A DNA stretch of 64,000 nucleotides from Geosiphon pyriformis. Its lineage: Eukaryota; Glomeromycota; Glomeromycetes; Archaeosporales; Geosiphonaceae. The notes under the pieces are model-generated. The model searched no databases. It saw nothing but the letters and a program-made list of their open reading frames with translations, and had not been told where the DNA came from. The stretch lies in NCBI GenBank assembly GCA_016748015.1, contig JAAOMT010000577.1, forward strand, positions 285,854-349,853, written 5' to 3'. Shown here piece by piece: positions 50,600-63,697 of the stretch (the stretch's first letter is position 1; each line of letters begins with the position of its first letter). The position numbers and the translations under genes are program-made.

Positions 50600-51320
50600 A
50601 GCCAAACTATCATCAACCCAAGTTAATTTGTGTTAATTGTAACAAGAAATTGTTAACAATAAATGCATGTTGTAGTAACAATAAAAAATAACCAATGACC
50701 ACAAAATATTACTGTTACCTATGCATCCTTAAACAATTTGAATAACTGAAGTAACAAAAAAAATAGGACAACAAACCATGCTTGGCTTGTGAAAAAACTC
50801 TTCTCAACAAAAAAATATGGAACAACATTCCTGGAAGAGAAGAAATATATGATAAATTGTGTCAATACATGATTCTAATTAGCAATTGGGTACACAAAAA
50901 AACACCAATAAATGCTGCTTAGAAAAAAGCAGTAAAATGCTTAAATAGTTGTCTACATGATGATAACAAAATCTGGTGAATGACTTTTACCAAAATCAAA
51001 AGCATGTCAAAAAAAGAAATAAAAGAAATCAAAAATAACTTGTTAGAACTCATAGAACTCGATTGGACTCCAAACTTCAATATTGTCTTTGACACTATGA
51101 ATCCAGAATAATTCTATGAATATTATCAAGATCTAGCACTCATTAAAGAAGAGCAAAAACAATGTTTAGAACAACTAAACACTCAATTATGTGACTACTG
51201 TTTGATTCTATATGACTTTCAATATTGTAATGAGTGTGATTTTATTTACAATCTACCACTATACATAATCTACATAATTTTAGAGAAAGAAAAACCAATT
51301 AGCAACTGCACATTGGAATC
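50600..51320 (+). other. Cysteine-rich region between protease and reverse transcriptase
   Basis: Contains CVNCNKKLL and ACC (about 50628-50672), YYCYLC, PCLAC (about 50783), and at 51190-51237 CDYCLILYDFQYCNEC, a CX2CX8CX2C motif. The last motif recurs in the outer element at 44383-44430 as CKHCLISNNFKYCDNC. An Asn/Ser-rich acidic stretch follows (51340-51430). Standard Ty3/gypsy polyproteins do not have such a region between protease and RT. Confidence 0.65.
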
Positions 51321-52319
51321 AGAATTAATGTTCAATTCCGATTCAAACTCTGGCAATGACAATGAAAACAATGATTCTAACTCAAATTTAAATAACAATA
51401 ACAACAATTTGAACTTCAATTATAACTTTGAACAATACATTGCACTTTTTGATCTTTCTAAGAAGCAGGAACTAAAATGGTTTAGCAATAATAATGAAAG
51501 TATTATGCCAAAATGAGCACATAATATTGATACAGAGTTTGATCTAAAATATTCAGAAAAATATGTCATCAAATTAGAATTACATTTATGAATTTACATT
51601 AATCTGAAAGTAGCACTAGAGATTTTAGCAACAACCATAATACAATTAGCATCTAGATCTAGTTTAGCAAAGAAGAAAATCAACATCAGAGGAAGAATAA
51701 TTAATGTAGGATATGTAAAAAATATTATCACAATGCTACAAAATAACTTAGAAAAAAAAATATTATTGAACCAAATGAAAAGATAGCACAGATAATATTC
51801 TTGTCTTTGATTAAAATAGCTCAGTTAATATTAATAAGAAAAAGAGAGAAATTAGGAATGACAGCAAAAAAAATCAGTGGATTTGGATCCACAGATAGAG
51901 TAGATATACTAGTTAATATAGCAAAAAAAGAGGTTATTGACAAGAAAAAAATTATTTCCACCTGTCAATCAATTTTTATTCTACCATATAACCAGTACAT
52001 ATTAGCCATAAAAAGAAAAGTAAAAGATCAGACCCAAATTTTTGAAGTAGAAACTATAATTTGTGAATCAAGAAAGATTAAAATCTTTACATATCAGCCA
52101 AAAGTCTAAAAAACATCAAAATTCCTATCTATAATACAATTAGAGACATTATAGAAATACCAAAAAAAACCACCATTGGATATTTAAGTACTGAAGTTGA
52201 AAACCAACTGTTAACCACCATTTCAGATTTTTCACAACTTTGCAGATATGTGGATATTATATTACAAACAATATATAGACAAAAAGAATGTTATTTGCTC
52301 TAACCAAAACAATTGGAAT

Positions 52320-53710
52320 AAATGAACTTAAGAAATTTAGACCCACTTCAAAAAATTCAGCTCAAGATATTGCTTAACAATTTTACTGACATTTTTGCCA
52401 ATAAAAACAAATTTGGCTGAACTGATATTATCCAATATTAGATCAAAACTGGAGATGCAATGCCAATTAAACAGAGAGCATACTGAGTACCACCAGCCAG
52501 CCATGAAATTATCCAACAAAAAATCAACAAAATGTTGGACAACAAGTTAATTCAACTATTAATAAGTCTATGGTTATTACCAATAGTACTAGTTCATAAA
52601 AAGAATGAAAAAATCCACTTTTATGTAGATTACAGAAAACTCAACAGTGTTATTTATGAAAACAGCTATTCAACTTCACGAATTCAAGAATTATTTAACA
52701 CTTTCAAAAAAAAGAAATGGTTCTTCACATTGGACTTGAATAGTGGTTACTAATAAGTAGCCATGAATCCAGCTAACAAAGAGAAAACTGTATTTACTAC
52801 TAGAGAAGAAAATTTTGAATTTAAAATTATGCCATTTAGCTTAACCAATGCTTCAGCCATATTTTAATGGCTTATGAAAATTGTTTACACTGAACTACTA
52901 TGGAAATCAGTAGTTATTTATCTAAATAACACCAATGTGTTCTCAAAAATATTTGATGAGCATCTGCATTATCTGCAGCAAATATTTGAAAGACTATGAA
53001 GAACTGAATTAAAACTGAATGCAACCAAATGCTTTTTTGGCAAAACAAAATTAAAATTTTTGGGATATGTTGTCAGCAAAGATAGTATTAAAACAGATCC
53101 AAACAAAATCAAAATAGTTAAGAACTTTCTAGTACCTATCAACTTGACTGAATTATGAGCATTCTTGGGATTTGCTGAATACTACTGCTGCTTTATACAG
53201 AACTTTTCAAAAATAGTTCAATTATTCTACCAATTTCAAGCCAAGAATGTAAAATATAGATGAACTAAAGAACAACAAAAAGCTTTTAACACATTAAGAA
53301 AAAAGCTCATCTAAGTACCAGTGTTGATCTATTCAAATTACAACAAATCATTTATTATTACCACTAATACATCTGGCCAAGCATTAAGAGCCATACTATT
53401 TCAGAGAAAACTGGATGGATGAGAACATCTAGTAGCATACACCAGCCAAAGTTTAAGTTCAGCTGAAAAAAACTATGAAATATCAACATTAGAATACTTA
53501 GCTATCTATTAAGCAATTATGAAATAGAAGAAATACTTAAGCCAGAAATTTGACATATATACTGATCACAAAAGATTAACATCAATTCAGAAGCAAAAAT
53601 TTGGAGATGACCATCATGTTAGATAAAAAATAGAACTTTTACTATTCAAATATACTATACATTATAAAAAGAGAAAAAAAAATAGAAATACTGATGGCTT
53701 GTTGTAAATA
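52320..53710 (+). pseudogene. Reverse transcriptase and RNase H of the inner element
   Basis: RT copies RNA into DNA; RNase H removes the template. RT text includes LPIVLVHKKNEKIHFYVDYR, KLNSVIYENSYSTSRIQELF, KWFFTLDLNSGY and IMPFSLTNASAIF. The catalytic YxDD motif reads YLNN at 52919-52930, both Asp changed to Asn. The palm is followed by KCFFGKTKLKFLGYVVSK and a connection. RNase H has FIITTNTSGQALRAILFQ, YEISTLEYLAIY and FDIYTDHKRLTSIQ. Stops occur at CGA, CAA and TGG positions. Confidence 0.88.
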
Positions 53711-53929
53711 AGATAAATCTAAAAACATTTCAATCCAAAAATACAACAAAAGATAAATATTAACAACTCCAATACTATATTAAGACCCAATAGTTCCAGA
53801 AAAAATTATTTTAAAAGAAACAAAACAACATAAAACAACAATCCAAATATTTTATTACTCACTAAAATATATTATATAGGAAAAACAGAAAGAATTCAGA
53901 TCAACTATTCAGAGTAATTACAAAACCAA

Positions 53930-54800
53930 AAAAAGAAACAATACTATACAACATGTACTCAAATCTAACAGCAGGATATTTTCATAAAAAAGCAACCATA
54001 GAAAGAACCAAAAAAAGATATTACTGGCCATTTATGTATCCAGACATTATTCAATATGTCTAAAGTTGTGATGCTTGCCAAAAAAGAGAAAGAACAAGGT
54101 CCAGTAAACTATTGAGACCAATTAAAGTGAAACAACTATTTAATTAAATTGGAATTGACTTAGTCAGATTATTAACAATAACCAGCAAAGGAAATAGATA
54201 TATTATAGTAGTCATAAATTATCTTACTAAATGGCCAGAAACAAAAACAATTCAAAGAGCGGATGTAAAATTTATTGCCAAATTTGTTTATTAAGATTTA
54301 ATTTGTCAACATAGATGTCCAAAAAAATTGTTATCTGACCAAAAAACTCACTTTGTAAACAGAATATTAGCAGAATTAAGTCAAAAATTTGGAATCAAAA
54401 GACCATTGTCATTATCATATCATCCATAAACTAATGACTTAATTAAAAGATTCAATAGAACATTGTGTAAAACAATAGCCAAGATCAGCCAAAAAAACCA
54501 GGAAGAATAAGATTTGTTTATATCATCAATACTATTTGCTTATTAAACAATAAAACAAGATACTACACAAGCAACACCATTTGAATTAGTATATAGTAAA
54601 ATAGCAACATTACTAGTTAAAATAAAAGTTAACACATATTTAGCTAACCAATAACAGAAGACAATTTTCAAAAAACATTGTTAAGAAGAACATATAAATT
54701 AATAGAAACTCTAGAAAACAAATAAAGAAGAGCAGCTAATAATATTCAAAAGTCATAAGCAAAACAAAAAAAACAGCATGATAACTAATTACCAAATAAA
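53930..54800 (+). pseudogene. Integrase of the inner element
   Basis: The zinc-binding part reads AGYFHKKATIERTKKRYYWP and SCDACQKRER, with the first His apparently changed to Tyr. The core has IGIDLVRLLTITSKGNRYI (first Asp), LLSDQKTHFVNRILAEL (second Asp) and NDLIKRFNRTLCKTI, where the catalytic Glu of the family is Lys. Text resembling the usual post-core tail (FKWNGPFFIEKILGNRAYKL) follows near 54.88 kb. Confidence 0.85.
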
Positions 54801-55804
54801 CCAGTTAAATTCAGGATGAGAAACAAAGTACTTTTATATTGTACCAAAACAGAAAAACAATGAAGTAAAAAATTTGATTTCAAATGGAATGGACCATTTT
54901 TCATAGAAAAAATTCTAGGAAATAGAGCTTATAAATTAAGATAAAACAACAAAATCTTAACCAAAACAGCACATAGTGATTAACTGAAACCATATTATAA
55001 TACAGTATTATCATCCACCAATAATATTCTACAACTGAGAGTACAATGAATATTAGTCCAACCAGATAAGATTCTATGAGATCTGAAACCAATTATAGTT
55101 ATTAATACAAACATGTCGAATTGACCAAACAAAGTAGTATATAAAAACCTGGTAGACATAACTAAAAGCAACAATAAGATAGAAATTATAGACAACATTC
55201 AATTTTTTATACAACAACTATTCTAATTGATTCAATAAACAAACATAAAAATTACAATTAATTAACAAATTATTCAGTACAAAGATAATAAAAAGAAAAG
55301 ATGATACAAGGAGCATGAAAAACTAGAAAACACTATTGACAAGATAATTATAAAAGTAAAATCGACAATAGAAGAACAAACAAAAGTTATACTATACCAA
55401 GAGTTGATAAAAGAAACTTGGAATTGGTGGATACAATAATTTTTAAGAAACTTTTGTTATTTTCACTTAAGACAACATCTGAATATTTAGAATTTATATA
55501 CAAATAAAACAAAACAATTATTTGACACAATATTACTACAACAATTTAAACAGTTTGTGGAAAAAAACAATCTAACCACACAAAAGCTATATATTGATTA
55601 CAAGCTAGATTTCAAGACTGACCAGAAATACTATTCAATCCAGAAATAGATACAGTTACTACTAATTAAATGGGTAAAATGACCAATGCCCAATTTGAGG
55701 AATTATAACTCAGAATAATACAAATAATTCTCAAAAAAGAAGTTTAAGATGTAATCCAATTTAAAGAGTTAAAAGAGTTAGAAAATCTCGACAGAGCTTA
55801 ATAT
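54801..55804 (+). other. Element 3' region after integrase
   Basis: Partly open text without a recognised domain, for example KLENTIDKIIIKVKSTIEEQ and LLQQFKQFVEKNNLTTQKLY. A counterpart exists in the outer element at 62.9-63.66 kb, so it is a regular part of this family. Open frames on the other strand here are shadows. Confidence 0.5.
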
Positions 55805-55820
55805 TAAAAGAAAAAAATAA
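55805..55820 (+). promoter_or_regulatory. Polypurine tract
   Basis: TAAAAGAAAAAAATAA stands directly before the 3' LTR, the place of plus-strand priming. It is an imperfect tract. Confidence 0.55.
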
Positions 55821-56604
55821 TGTTACTCATAAGATATAAAAATCATATTAATATATAAATTAGCTAATCAAAAGTAAACATAATAAAAAAGAGAATTCCA
55901 GAATTACAGGATTTTTATATAAAGAATTCCAGGATTTCAGAATTCCAGGATTTTTCTCAAGAAATTACAGAATTTCTAGTGCAAAAAATTGAGAAATTAA
56001 GGAATCTTAATTATGTATATATAATAGTAGCATTAGAAAAAAAAAGATATCTGAGTTCTACTTCCTAGTTAGCATCTATACATTTATACTATCAATAAAT
56101 ATACTTATTAATTATATTAATTCAATTGTTTACTATTAACACTTTATGTTGATAATAATCAATACTTGACTACACTAAAACAATAGGTCTTAATTATGGC
56201 TATTGACAGGATACTAATTTTTTTGCCTTGGCTTATTTCTTATTTCATTTTTTATTTTCTTTATTTTTTTTTCTTTTGTGTTTTGTTGTTGATTTACTAA
56301 TTGATTTAACAAGAATTAATATATGGGTTACTGACATTAAGATAAAGCACTGATAAAAGACCCAAAAATAAGGATAGACACTCAGAATTAAGGATAGTTT
56401 ACCAAGAGATTTCTGGCCATCATGCCAAGAAAAGAATTGACAGAATTGCAATTTTAGGAAGTAACTAAAACAGTTATTGAATCTCTGTCCATTATACAAA
56501 GAACTCAACCAAAAATTTTTAAATATTACCAATTGTATCAAGTACTAAGCACCAAGTTATAGATTTGTTATTTGCTTTGAGACTCCAAATAATTATTTGT
56601 AACA
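55821..56604 (+). repeat. 3' LTR of the inner gypsy element
   Basis: Starts TGTTACTCATAAGATATAA and ends AATTATTTGTAACA, followed by the ATGG duplication. It differs from the 5' LTR by scattered, mainly transition changes. Confidence 0.9.
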
Positions 56605-59600
56605 ATGGTTAATAATAATAAATCTGATAAAGTATTATAATCTTGATTGTATTTATTTAGTTATTTATTTAATATATATTAATATTAGATTTATTACTTA
56701 TTATAGCAACTAGGACAGCAAAAAGAAAGTTGGTTGAATATTATTCTAAAACAAATACAACTATAATACTCTATACTGCATTGAATCCAAAAAAAAAATT
56801 CCATTATTTTACAAAAAAAAATTTTTAGATAATAATATTAATAAAATGAAAGAATTATAAGTTATTAATTTATTTAAATAATTTTATTTTCCAACTTTTA
56901 CATAATAAATAAACTTTTAGAATACATATTTTTTTTAAAATAAAGTACATATTAGACATTATACTAATATCAAATCACAGTTTTTTGTTAAATAATAATT
57001 TTAATAATATTATAATATCAATTACATAATTTATATTAGAGACAGACTTTGATAATGATAAAAAAAAAACTTGATAAAATTAATCATTATATTTCTGAAA
57101 AAATGATCAATAAAAAAATAGATATAATAACATAATGAAAGATATATTACAAAAAATATTTATCTAAATTAACATTTTATTAATAATTTAATATTTAGGT
57201 ACATTAAACACAATTTCTTTATCTTATATATATAACTTGTAATTATTTGACAATACAAAAATTATCTGTTGCTTTTGAATGTGTTTTTTCTGTAAATAAA
57301 AATATAATTATAAATATGAGGTTTTGCTTAATGTTTAAAACTATAAGAGCAATATAGTGTTTTCGATTATAAATATAAGAATCATTAAAAAAAATTAAAT
57401 AATAATATAATATAATATAATGTTTTTAATAATTGAATCTAAACATGTTTATAAACTTTAAACCAAACTTGTTATATGTATTTGGGTTTGGTTCAAGTTT
57501 AGTAATTTTAAGTCTGGTTTAAGTTTAAGTTTAAAATTTTGCCAAATCTTCTGTTTAAGTTCAGTTTAGTTTGGTGATTCAATTGAATTTAAACCAAATC
57601 AGACCAAACATCAAAACTTTAATCAAAAAACACATATAATACTAATGCAGAGTTTGATCTTAAATATTCTGGAAAAACTGTCATTAGATTGAAATTTTAT
57701 TCACATATTAGTATAAATTTAAAATTAGTACTAGAAATTCTGACAACAATAATAGTACAATTAGTATCTAGATTTAGTTTAGCAAAAAAAGAGATTAATA
57801 TCAGAAAAAAAATAATTGATACAAGATATATAAATAATATTATTACAATGCTACAAAATAAATTAGAAAAAGCATACACAATTGAATTAAATAAAAAGAT
57901 AGCACAAACAATATTTCTGCCTTTAATAAAAATAACTTAATTAGTATCAATAAAAACAAAAAAAAATTAAAGATAACAGCAAAAAAGATAAATGAATTTG
58001 GATCCATAAATAAAATAAAAATACTAGTCAATATAGTAAAAAAAAAACAATTGATAAGAGAGAAATTATTTTCATGTATTAATTAATTTTTATTCTATCA
58101 TATAGCCAGTATATATTAACTATAGAAAAAAAAAATCAACTCTAAATTTTTAAAATAGAATCTACTATTTGTGAGTTAGGAGAAATTGCTATTACCAATT
58201 TCTACATATCAGCCAAAAACCATAAACACATTAAGATTCTAATATACAACACAACTAAAAATTCAATAGAAATATTAAGTAGAATTATTATTGAATAATT
58301 AAGTATAAAAGTTGAGAATTAGGCACTGACTATCATTCCAAATTTTCTACAACTTTGTAAATATGTGGATATTATATTACAGATCATCTACAAATAAAAA
58401 AAAAAGTATTTGTTACAACCAAAACAATTAAAACAAATAAATTTAGAAAACTTAAACTTATTTTAACACATGCAAATTAAGTTATTACTTAACAATTTTA
58501 TTAATATTTTTGCAAATAAAAATGAATTTGGCAAAACTAATATTATTTAATATCAAATTAAAACTGGAGATGTAATGTTAATCAAACAAAAAACATATTA
58601 AATATCACTTGCCAGTCATGAAATTATTTGGCAAGAGATTAACTATATGTTAAACAATAAGTTAATTCAATCATTAATAAATCTATAGTCATTACTAGTA
58701 ATATTTATCCATAAAAATAATAGAAAGATCCACTTTTACATGAATTATAGAAAGTTCAATAGTATTATTTATGGAAACAGTTATCTAACTTCATAGATCC
58801 AAGAATTATTTAATGTTTTTAAAGAAAAAAAATAGTTTTCTATATTGAATTTAAACAATAGTTATTAATAAGTAATTATAAATTCAGCTAATAAAAAAAC
58901 AGCATTTATTACCAAAAAAGAGAACTTTAAATTTAAAGTTATGCCTTTTAGTTTAACCAATCTCTTAACTACTTTTCAATAGCTAAAAAAAATTGTCTAT
59001 ATAAGATTACTATAAAAATCAATAGTAGTTTATTTAGATAACACAAATAATGTTTTTCAAAACATTTGATAATCATTTTTACTATCTTTAAAAAATGTTT
59101 GAAAGATTAAGAAAAGCAGAATTAAAGTTGAATGTAACTAAATGCTTTTTTGAAAAAACAAAACTCAAGTTTTTGGAACATATTGTGAACAAAAATAGCA
59201 TAAAAACAGATTCATATAAAATTAAGATAATCAAAAACTTTTCAGTTTTAACCAATTTAACTAAATTAAAAGCATTCTTAAAATTTGTTAGATATTATTA
59301 CTACTTTATTCAGAATTTCTCCAAACTGGCTCAATTATTATATTAGCTTCAAGTAAAGTATGAATAAACTAAGAAACAACAAAAAGCTTTTAACACACTA
59401 AGAAAAAAGCTCATTTAAGTTTTAGTATTAATCTATCCAGATCACAGCAAATTATTTATTATTATTACTAATGTATTAGGTCAAATATTAAAAACATTGC
59501 TATTACAAAAAAAATTAAATAAACAAGAATATCTAATAACATATGTCAGCCAAAGTTTGAATTTAATTAAAAAAAACTATAATATCTCAGCATTGGAACA

Positions 59601-59656
59601 CTTAGCTATTTATTAGACTGTTATTAAAAAAAATACTAAAGTCAAAAGTTTGATGT

Positions 59657-60466
59657 TGTTATACTTGAATATTTGGAGTCTCAAGTCAAATAACAAACTC
59701 ATAACTTGGTGCTCAAAACTAGTTGTAGTTGATAGTGATCTAAAGGTTTTGTATCTGAAGGTTTTGGTTGAGTTCTTTGTATAATGGACAAAGATTTAGT
59801 GGTGATGGTAGTAGTTTTCTTGGAGTTGCAATTATGCCCAATTTCTTTCTTAGCTTGGCAGCCGGATTTATTCTGGCAGTTGTGCCCTTTTGGTAAGCTA
59901 TCTGTTAATATATATAATTCTACCCTTATTTCTGGGTCTTTTACCAGGCTATCCTTGACATTAATAACTCAGCACTTAATCTTTTTAATCAATTAGTAAA
60001 CAACAAAAGAAAATAAAATAAAGAAAAATAAAAGAAAATAAAGAAATAAAGAAAATAAAATAAGAAATAAGTGTGATCAAGAGCTATTGTGCCAGCAGAT
60101 TAAGTAGTGGATAATAACATTAATATGGGAGTGATTTCACTTTAAGTTATAGTATTCTATCTTTTGAAGGAAGGATATTTAATAATTATAACCTGTGAGT
60201 CTAATTAACTGCCTAATTTTTTCTCTTTTTTTCTAGCTTCTGATACTACTGCTATATATACATAATTGAGATTCCTCAATTTCTCAATTCTTCATACCAG
60301 GAATCCTGGAATTCTTGGAATCCTGCAATTCCTTTGAGAAGAATCCTGAAATTCCTGGAATCTTGCAATTCTTCTAAGAGGAATTCTGGAATTCCATATT
60401 TACTACATTTATTCTGATTGGCTAATTTATGTACTAATATTTAATTCCTATATTCTATGAGTAACA
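59657..60466 (-). mobile_element. Solo LTR of the gypsy family
   Basis: The plus strand reads TGTTATACTTGAATATTTGG at the left and TTCTATGAGTAACA at the right, the inverse of the plus-oriented LTRs. Target duplications ATGT flank it (59653-59656 and 60467-60470). Host RNase H text continues exactly across it. LTR-LTR recombination has removed the rest of the element. Confidence 0.88.
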
Positions 60467-61245
60467 ATGTATATACTAATCACAAAAAATTGACATTAAT
60501 TTAAAAGCAAAAATTTGAAGATAAATATTATATAAAATAAAAAATAAAATTATTAATATTTAATTATATAGTATATTATAAAAAAAATGAAAATATTAAT
60601 AGTTTGTTATGAATAAGACAAATTTAAAAACATTTCAACCCTAAAATATAACAAAAAATAAATACACAAAAATATTAACAACTTCAAAATTATATTAATA
60701 CTTAATAGTTCAAGAAAAAATTATCTCAAAAAGAACAATATAACATAAAACAACAATCAAAATATTTTATTATTTACCAAAATATACTATATTAAAAAAA
60801 CAGAAAAAATCCAAATTGACTACTCAAAGTAATTACAGAATTAGAAAAAGAAATAATTTTGTTTAATATGCATTCAGATTTAACTACAAAACATTTTTTT
60901 ATAAAGAAGCAACCATAGAAAAAACCAAAAAAAAATACTATTAGTTATTAATGTATTCAAACATTTTCAAAATTATGATGCTTCTTAAAAAAAAGAAAGA
61001 ACAAAACTCAGTAAACCATTAAAATTAATCAAAATAAGACAACTATTTAATTAGATTAAGATTGACTTTGTAAAATCATTAACAATAATCAGCAAAAACA
61101 ATTAATACATAGTAGTAGTTATAAACTATTTTATAAAATAGTCAATAGCTAAAGCCATTTATAGAGTAAATATAGAATTTATAGCCAAATTTATATATTA
61201 AGATTTGATTTGTTGACATAAATGTTCAAAAAATTGTTATCATAT

Positions 61246-62217
61246 TGTTACCAGTAGAATTTTAGTTATTAATTAGCATAAAATTACTCTTATAATTTCT
61301 ATTATTAATTAGCATATATCATTATCATTTTGATTATTACTTATTATTTAATCAAATTATCAAATATCATTACTCAATCAATAATCCGATTTGTACTCTA
61401 GAAATTAAGATGATCAAATTACACAATACTCTGAACTATTTAACATAGTCAAAATTCGCCGATATTAATGAAAATTGGCCGAAATAATTAAATAGTTCAA
61501 TGAAATAACTTGTAGTTCACCGAAATATATCTTTAATTTACCCAAATTGTAGCAAAGAGAAAAGTGCAAGTTCAAAGACTAGTACTACAACAAATTGTAT
61601 AAAAGAAGAGCTTTTCTTTTTAAGAAAATATATCTTCTTATAGTATCTTATTATAGTACTTTATTTTAGATATCTTAATTAAAACAAATCACCTTTTTAC
61701 ATTCAAATAAAAATTAAATATTTGAAAAACAAATTCTTAAAATTATTATACTTGAAATTCTCTCAACATAACTAATGTTTTGAAATTGATTAGCTACCAA
61801 TTTTAGTAAACTGTTAGTGACTCCAGGCCTGGATAGAAAACGTTTCCCTTGATAAATTCTATTTCTTTTATATTTCTTTTATTTTTCTTTTTTTTTCTTA
61901 TTATAATCATCAGGATAGCCTATAGACAAGATTCCTATAGAAGAGTTAACTTTTACAGCAAAGTAACTACACATTTTTAGTGAGCTTCCAAATGAGCAAT
62001 TCTTGGGAAAGAGTTGACATTTACTACAACATAACTATATAAAAGCAACTGGCAAGAAATTGGTCATTCTATTTATAAGCCCAGCAGTTCAAATTATAGG
62101 AGATAATTTGAAGATAAATTCAGTTACTGGAGGTCCAACTACTTCCTGAAAACGTGAATTCACAGCAAATCAACATTAATAACATTCAAGAAAAGAGACC
62201 AAAAACCTCTGATAACA
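61246..62217 (+). mobile_element. Second-family solo LTR in integrase
   Basis: Starts TGTTACCAGTAGAATTTTAG and ends AAACCTCTGATAACA, flanked by ATAT on both sides (61242-61245 and 62218-62221). It splits the second-Asp region of the host integrase. It is the same family as 40856-41806 but opposite in orientation and better preserved. Confidence 0.85.
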
Positions 62218-63697
62218 ATATCAAAAAACTTATTTTATGAACAGAATATTAACAGAATTAAGTTAAAAATTTAGAATTCAAAAACTATTATTATTTTTAT
62301 ATTATCTATAAATAAATAGCTTAATTAAAAAGTTTGACAAAATACTATAAAACAATAACCAAAATCACCCAAAAAAACCAGAACAAATGAGATTTGTTTA
62401 TACTATCAATATTATTTATTTATCAAATAATAAAGCAAAATACTATACAAACAACACTATTTAAATTAGTCTATAATAGAACAACAACATTATCAGTTAA
62501 GATAAATGTTAATACATATTTAACAAAACTAATAACAGAAAACAACTTTCAAAAAACATTGTTAAAAAAAACATATAACTTAATAAAAATTCTAGAAAAC
62601 AAAAAACAAAGAACAGTTGATAATATATAAAAGTCACTAAAAAAACAAAAAGAACAATATAACAACCAGTTATTAGATAAACTAGTCAAATTTAAAATTG
62701 AAGACAAAATACTCTTATATTGTATTAAAGCAGAAAAACAATAGAGTAAAAAGTTTGATTCAAATAAGACAGTCTATTTTACATTAAAAAAATTCTAAAA
62801 AATGAAGCTTATAAATTAAGATAAGACAACAAAATTTTAACCAAAGGAGTACATAGTAATTAACTAAAATTATATTACAATATAGTATTATTATCTATTA
62901 GTAATATTTCACAATTAAGAGTACAAAAAATACTAATTAAATCAGATAAAATTTCACAAGATTTGAAACTAATCATAATCATTAAAAAAAACATAGAAAA
63001 TAAATTAAAATAAAAGTATATAAAAACATAATATATGTGACAAAAGCAATAGTAAAAAATAGAAATTTCAAACCATATTTATACAATGGCACAACAATTG
63101 TTTCAAGCCATAAATTAATAACAATTGGATATAAAAATCATTATTAATTATTAAAAAAAAAACAAAGATTATTCTATATTAATAACTATAAAATCAAACA
63201 AAGCATTAATTAGATAAAATTATAGAAAAAATAAAATTATTTTTGGAAATACCAATTACTATTCCAACAGAAAAACTAACCAAAAAAAACCGAAAGCTAT
63301 AAATAAAACAATTTCTAATATTATATTGTTACTATTAGTTAGAACAAAAACTAAATATTCAAAAGTTATATACTGACAAATCTAAAAAAATTTTCAATTA
63401 AAAAAATGTATAACAGATTGAAAACTTTATTAGAAAGAAGACAAGTTCTATATTATATATTAAAACAATTTACTAATTACATGCCATATTTTAAAATTAT
63501 CTAAAAATACTATACTATATTCAAAAATAGAACCAATAACTGTTAACCAGTAAAAAAAAAATGATTAATTTTTAGTTTGAAGACATATAAACCAGAATTT
63601 AACAAATAATATTAGAAAAAAAAAATTAAACTTAATTCAAAATAAGAATTTTGATAGAGCTCAATATTAATATTACTTATAAAAAAAAGAGTACTAA

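Larger units (their letters stand above)
46876..56604 (+). mobile_element. Complete but inactivated Ty3/gypsy retrotransposon (9.7 kb)
   Basis: It has an LTR at each end (768 and 784 bp) with TGTTAC...GTAACA termini, a perfect 4-bp target duplication ATGG (46872-46875 and 56605-56608), a primer site after the 5' LTR, and a purine tract before the 3' LTR. The domain order gag, protease, reverse transcriptase, RNase H, integrase is that of Ty3/gypsy. Reading frames are broken by many TAA, TAG and TGA codons that trace to CAA, CAG, CGA or TGG. It sits inside the hAT element and is one of the younger layers. Confidence 0.92.
44707..57636 (+). mobile_element. hAT transposon carrying an inserted gypsy element
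   Basis: The hAT parts are 44707-46875 and 56605-57636. The left part has a BED-finger-like stretch at about 45.08 kb (TAKYMISKYVYKLFFYGFTD) and the hAT core (NPISQLVCADIIKNKVIKLY, then KIFVFITAYYINDNWNF and QTIIDFGLI, 45.47-45.75 kb). The right part gives the dimerisation domain (LSVAFECVFSVNKNIIINMR, then KTIRAI, about 57.27-57.36 kb). The ends are rich in AAACCAAAC-type text in both directions. The insertion point in the host element may be duplicated as ATCAAAAC/ATCAAAAA (8 bp, the hAT size), but decay makes this uncertain. Stops abound. Confidence 0.75.
57637..63669 (+). pseudogene. RT, RNase H and integrase half of the outer element
   Basis: Resumes with text equal to about 51530 of the inner element. 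RT includes FERLRKAELKLNVTKCFFEK (59095) and YLDN at 59031-59042, the second catalytic Asp changed to Asn. RNase H is split by a solo LTR at 59657-60466 and resumes at 60471. Integrase is split by a second-family LTR at 61246-62217. The tail continues to the start of the 3' LTR. It is more decayed than the inner element. Confidence 0.8.
39065..63697 (+). mobile_element. Outer Ty3/gypsy retrotransposon, interrupted by nested insertions
   Basis: The 5' LTR is at 39065-39913; gag and protease follow to about 44706; reverse transcriptase, RNase H and integrase resume at 57637 and end at about 63669, where the 3' LTR begins (TATTACTTATAAAAAA) and is cut by another LTR at 63698. The junction is clear: the text before 44706 and after 57637 matches continuous sequence at about 51470-51540 of the inner element. 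Removing the four insertions leaves about 9 kb, the size of the inner element. The coding parts are full of stops. This is the oldest layer of the nest. Confidence 0.85.

Noticed and set aside
53000-53530. TGA codons in the gypsy RT/RNase H as UGA=Trp
   Set aside because: Most stand where relatives have Arg (CGA-to-TGA), and TAA/TAG stops occur just as often.
54901-55198. Hydrophobic open frames on the minus strand of the inner gypsy element
   Set aside because: Shadows of the post-integrase coding text on the plus strand.
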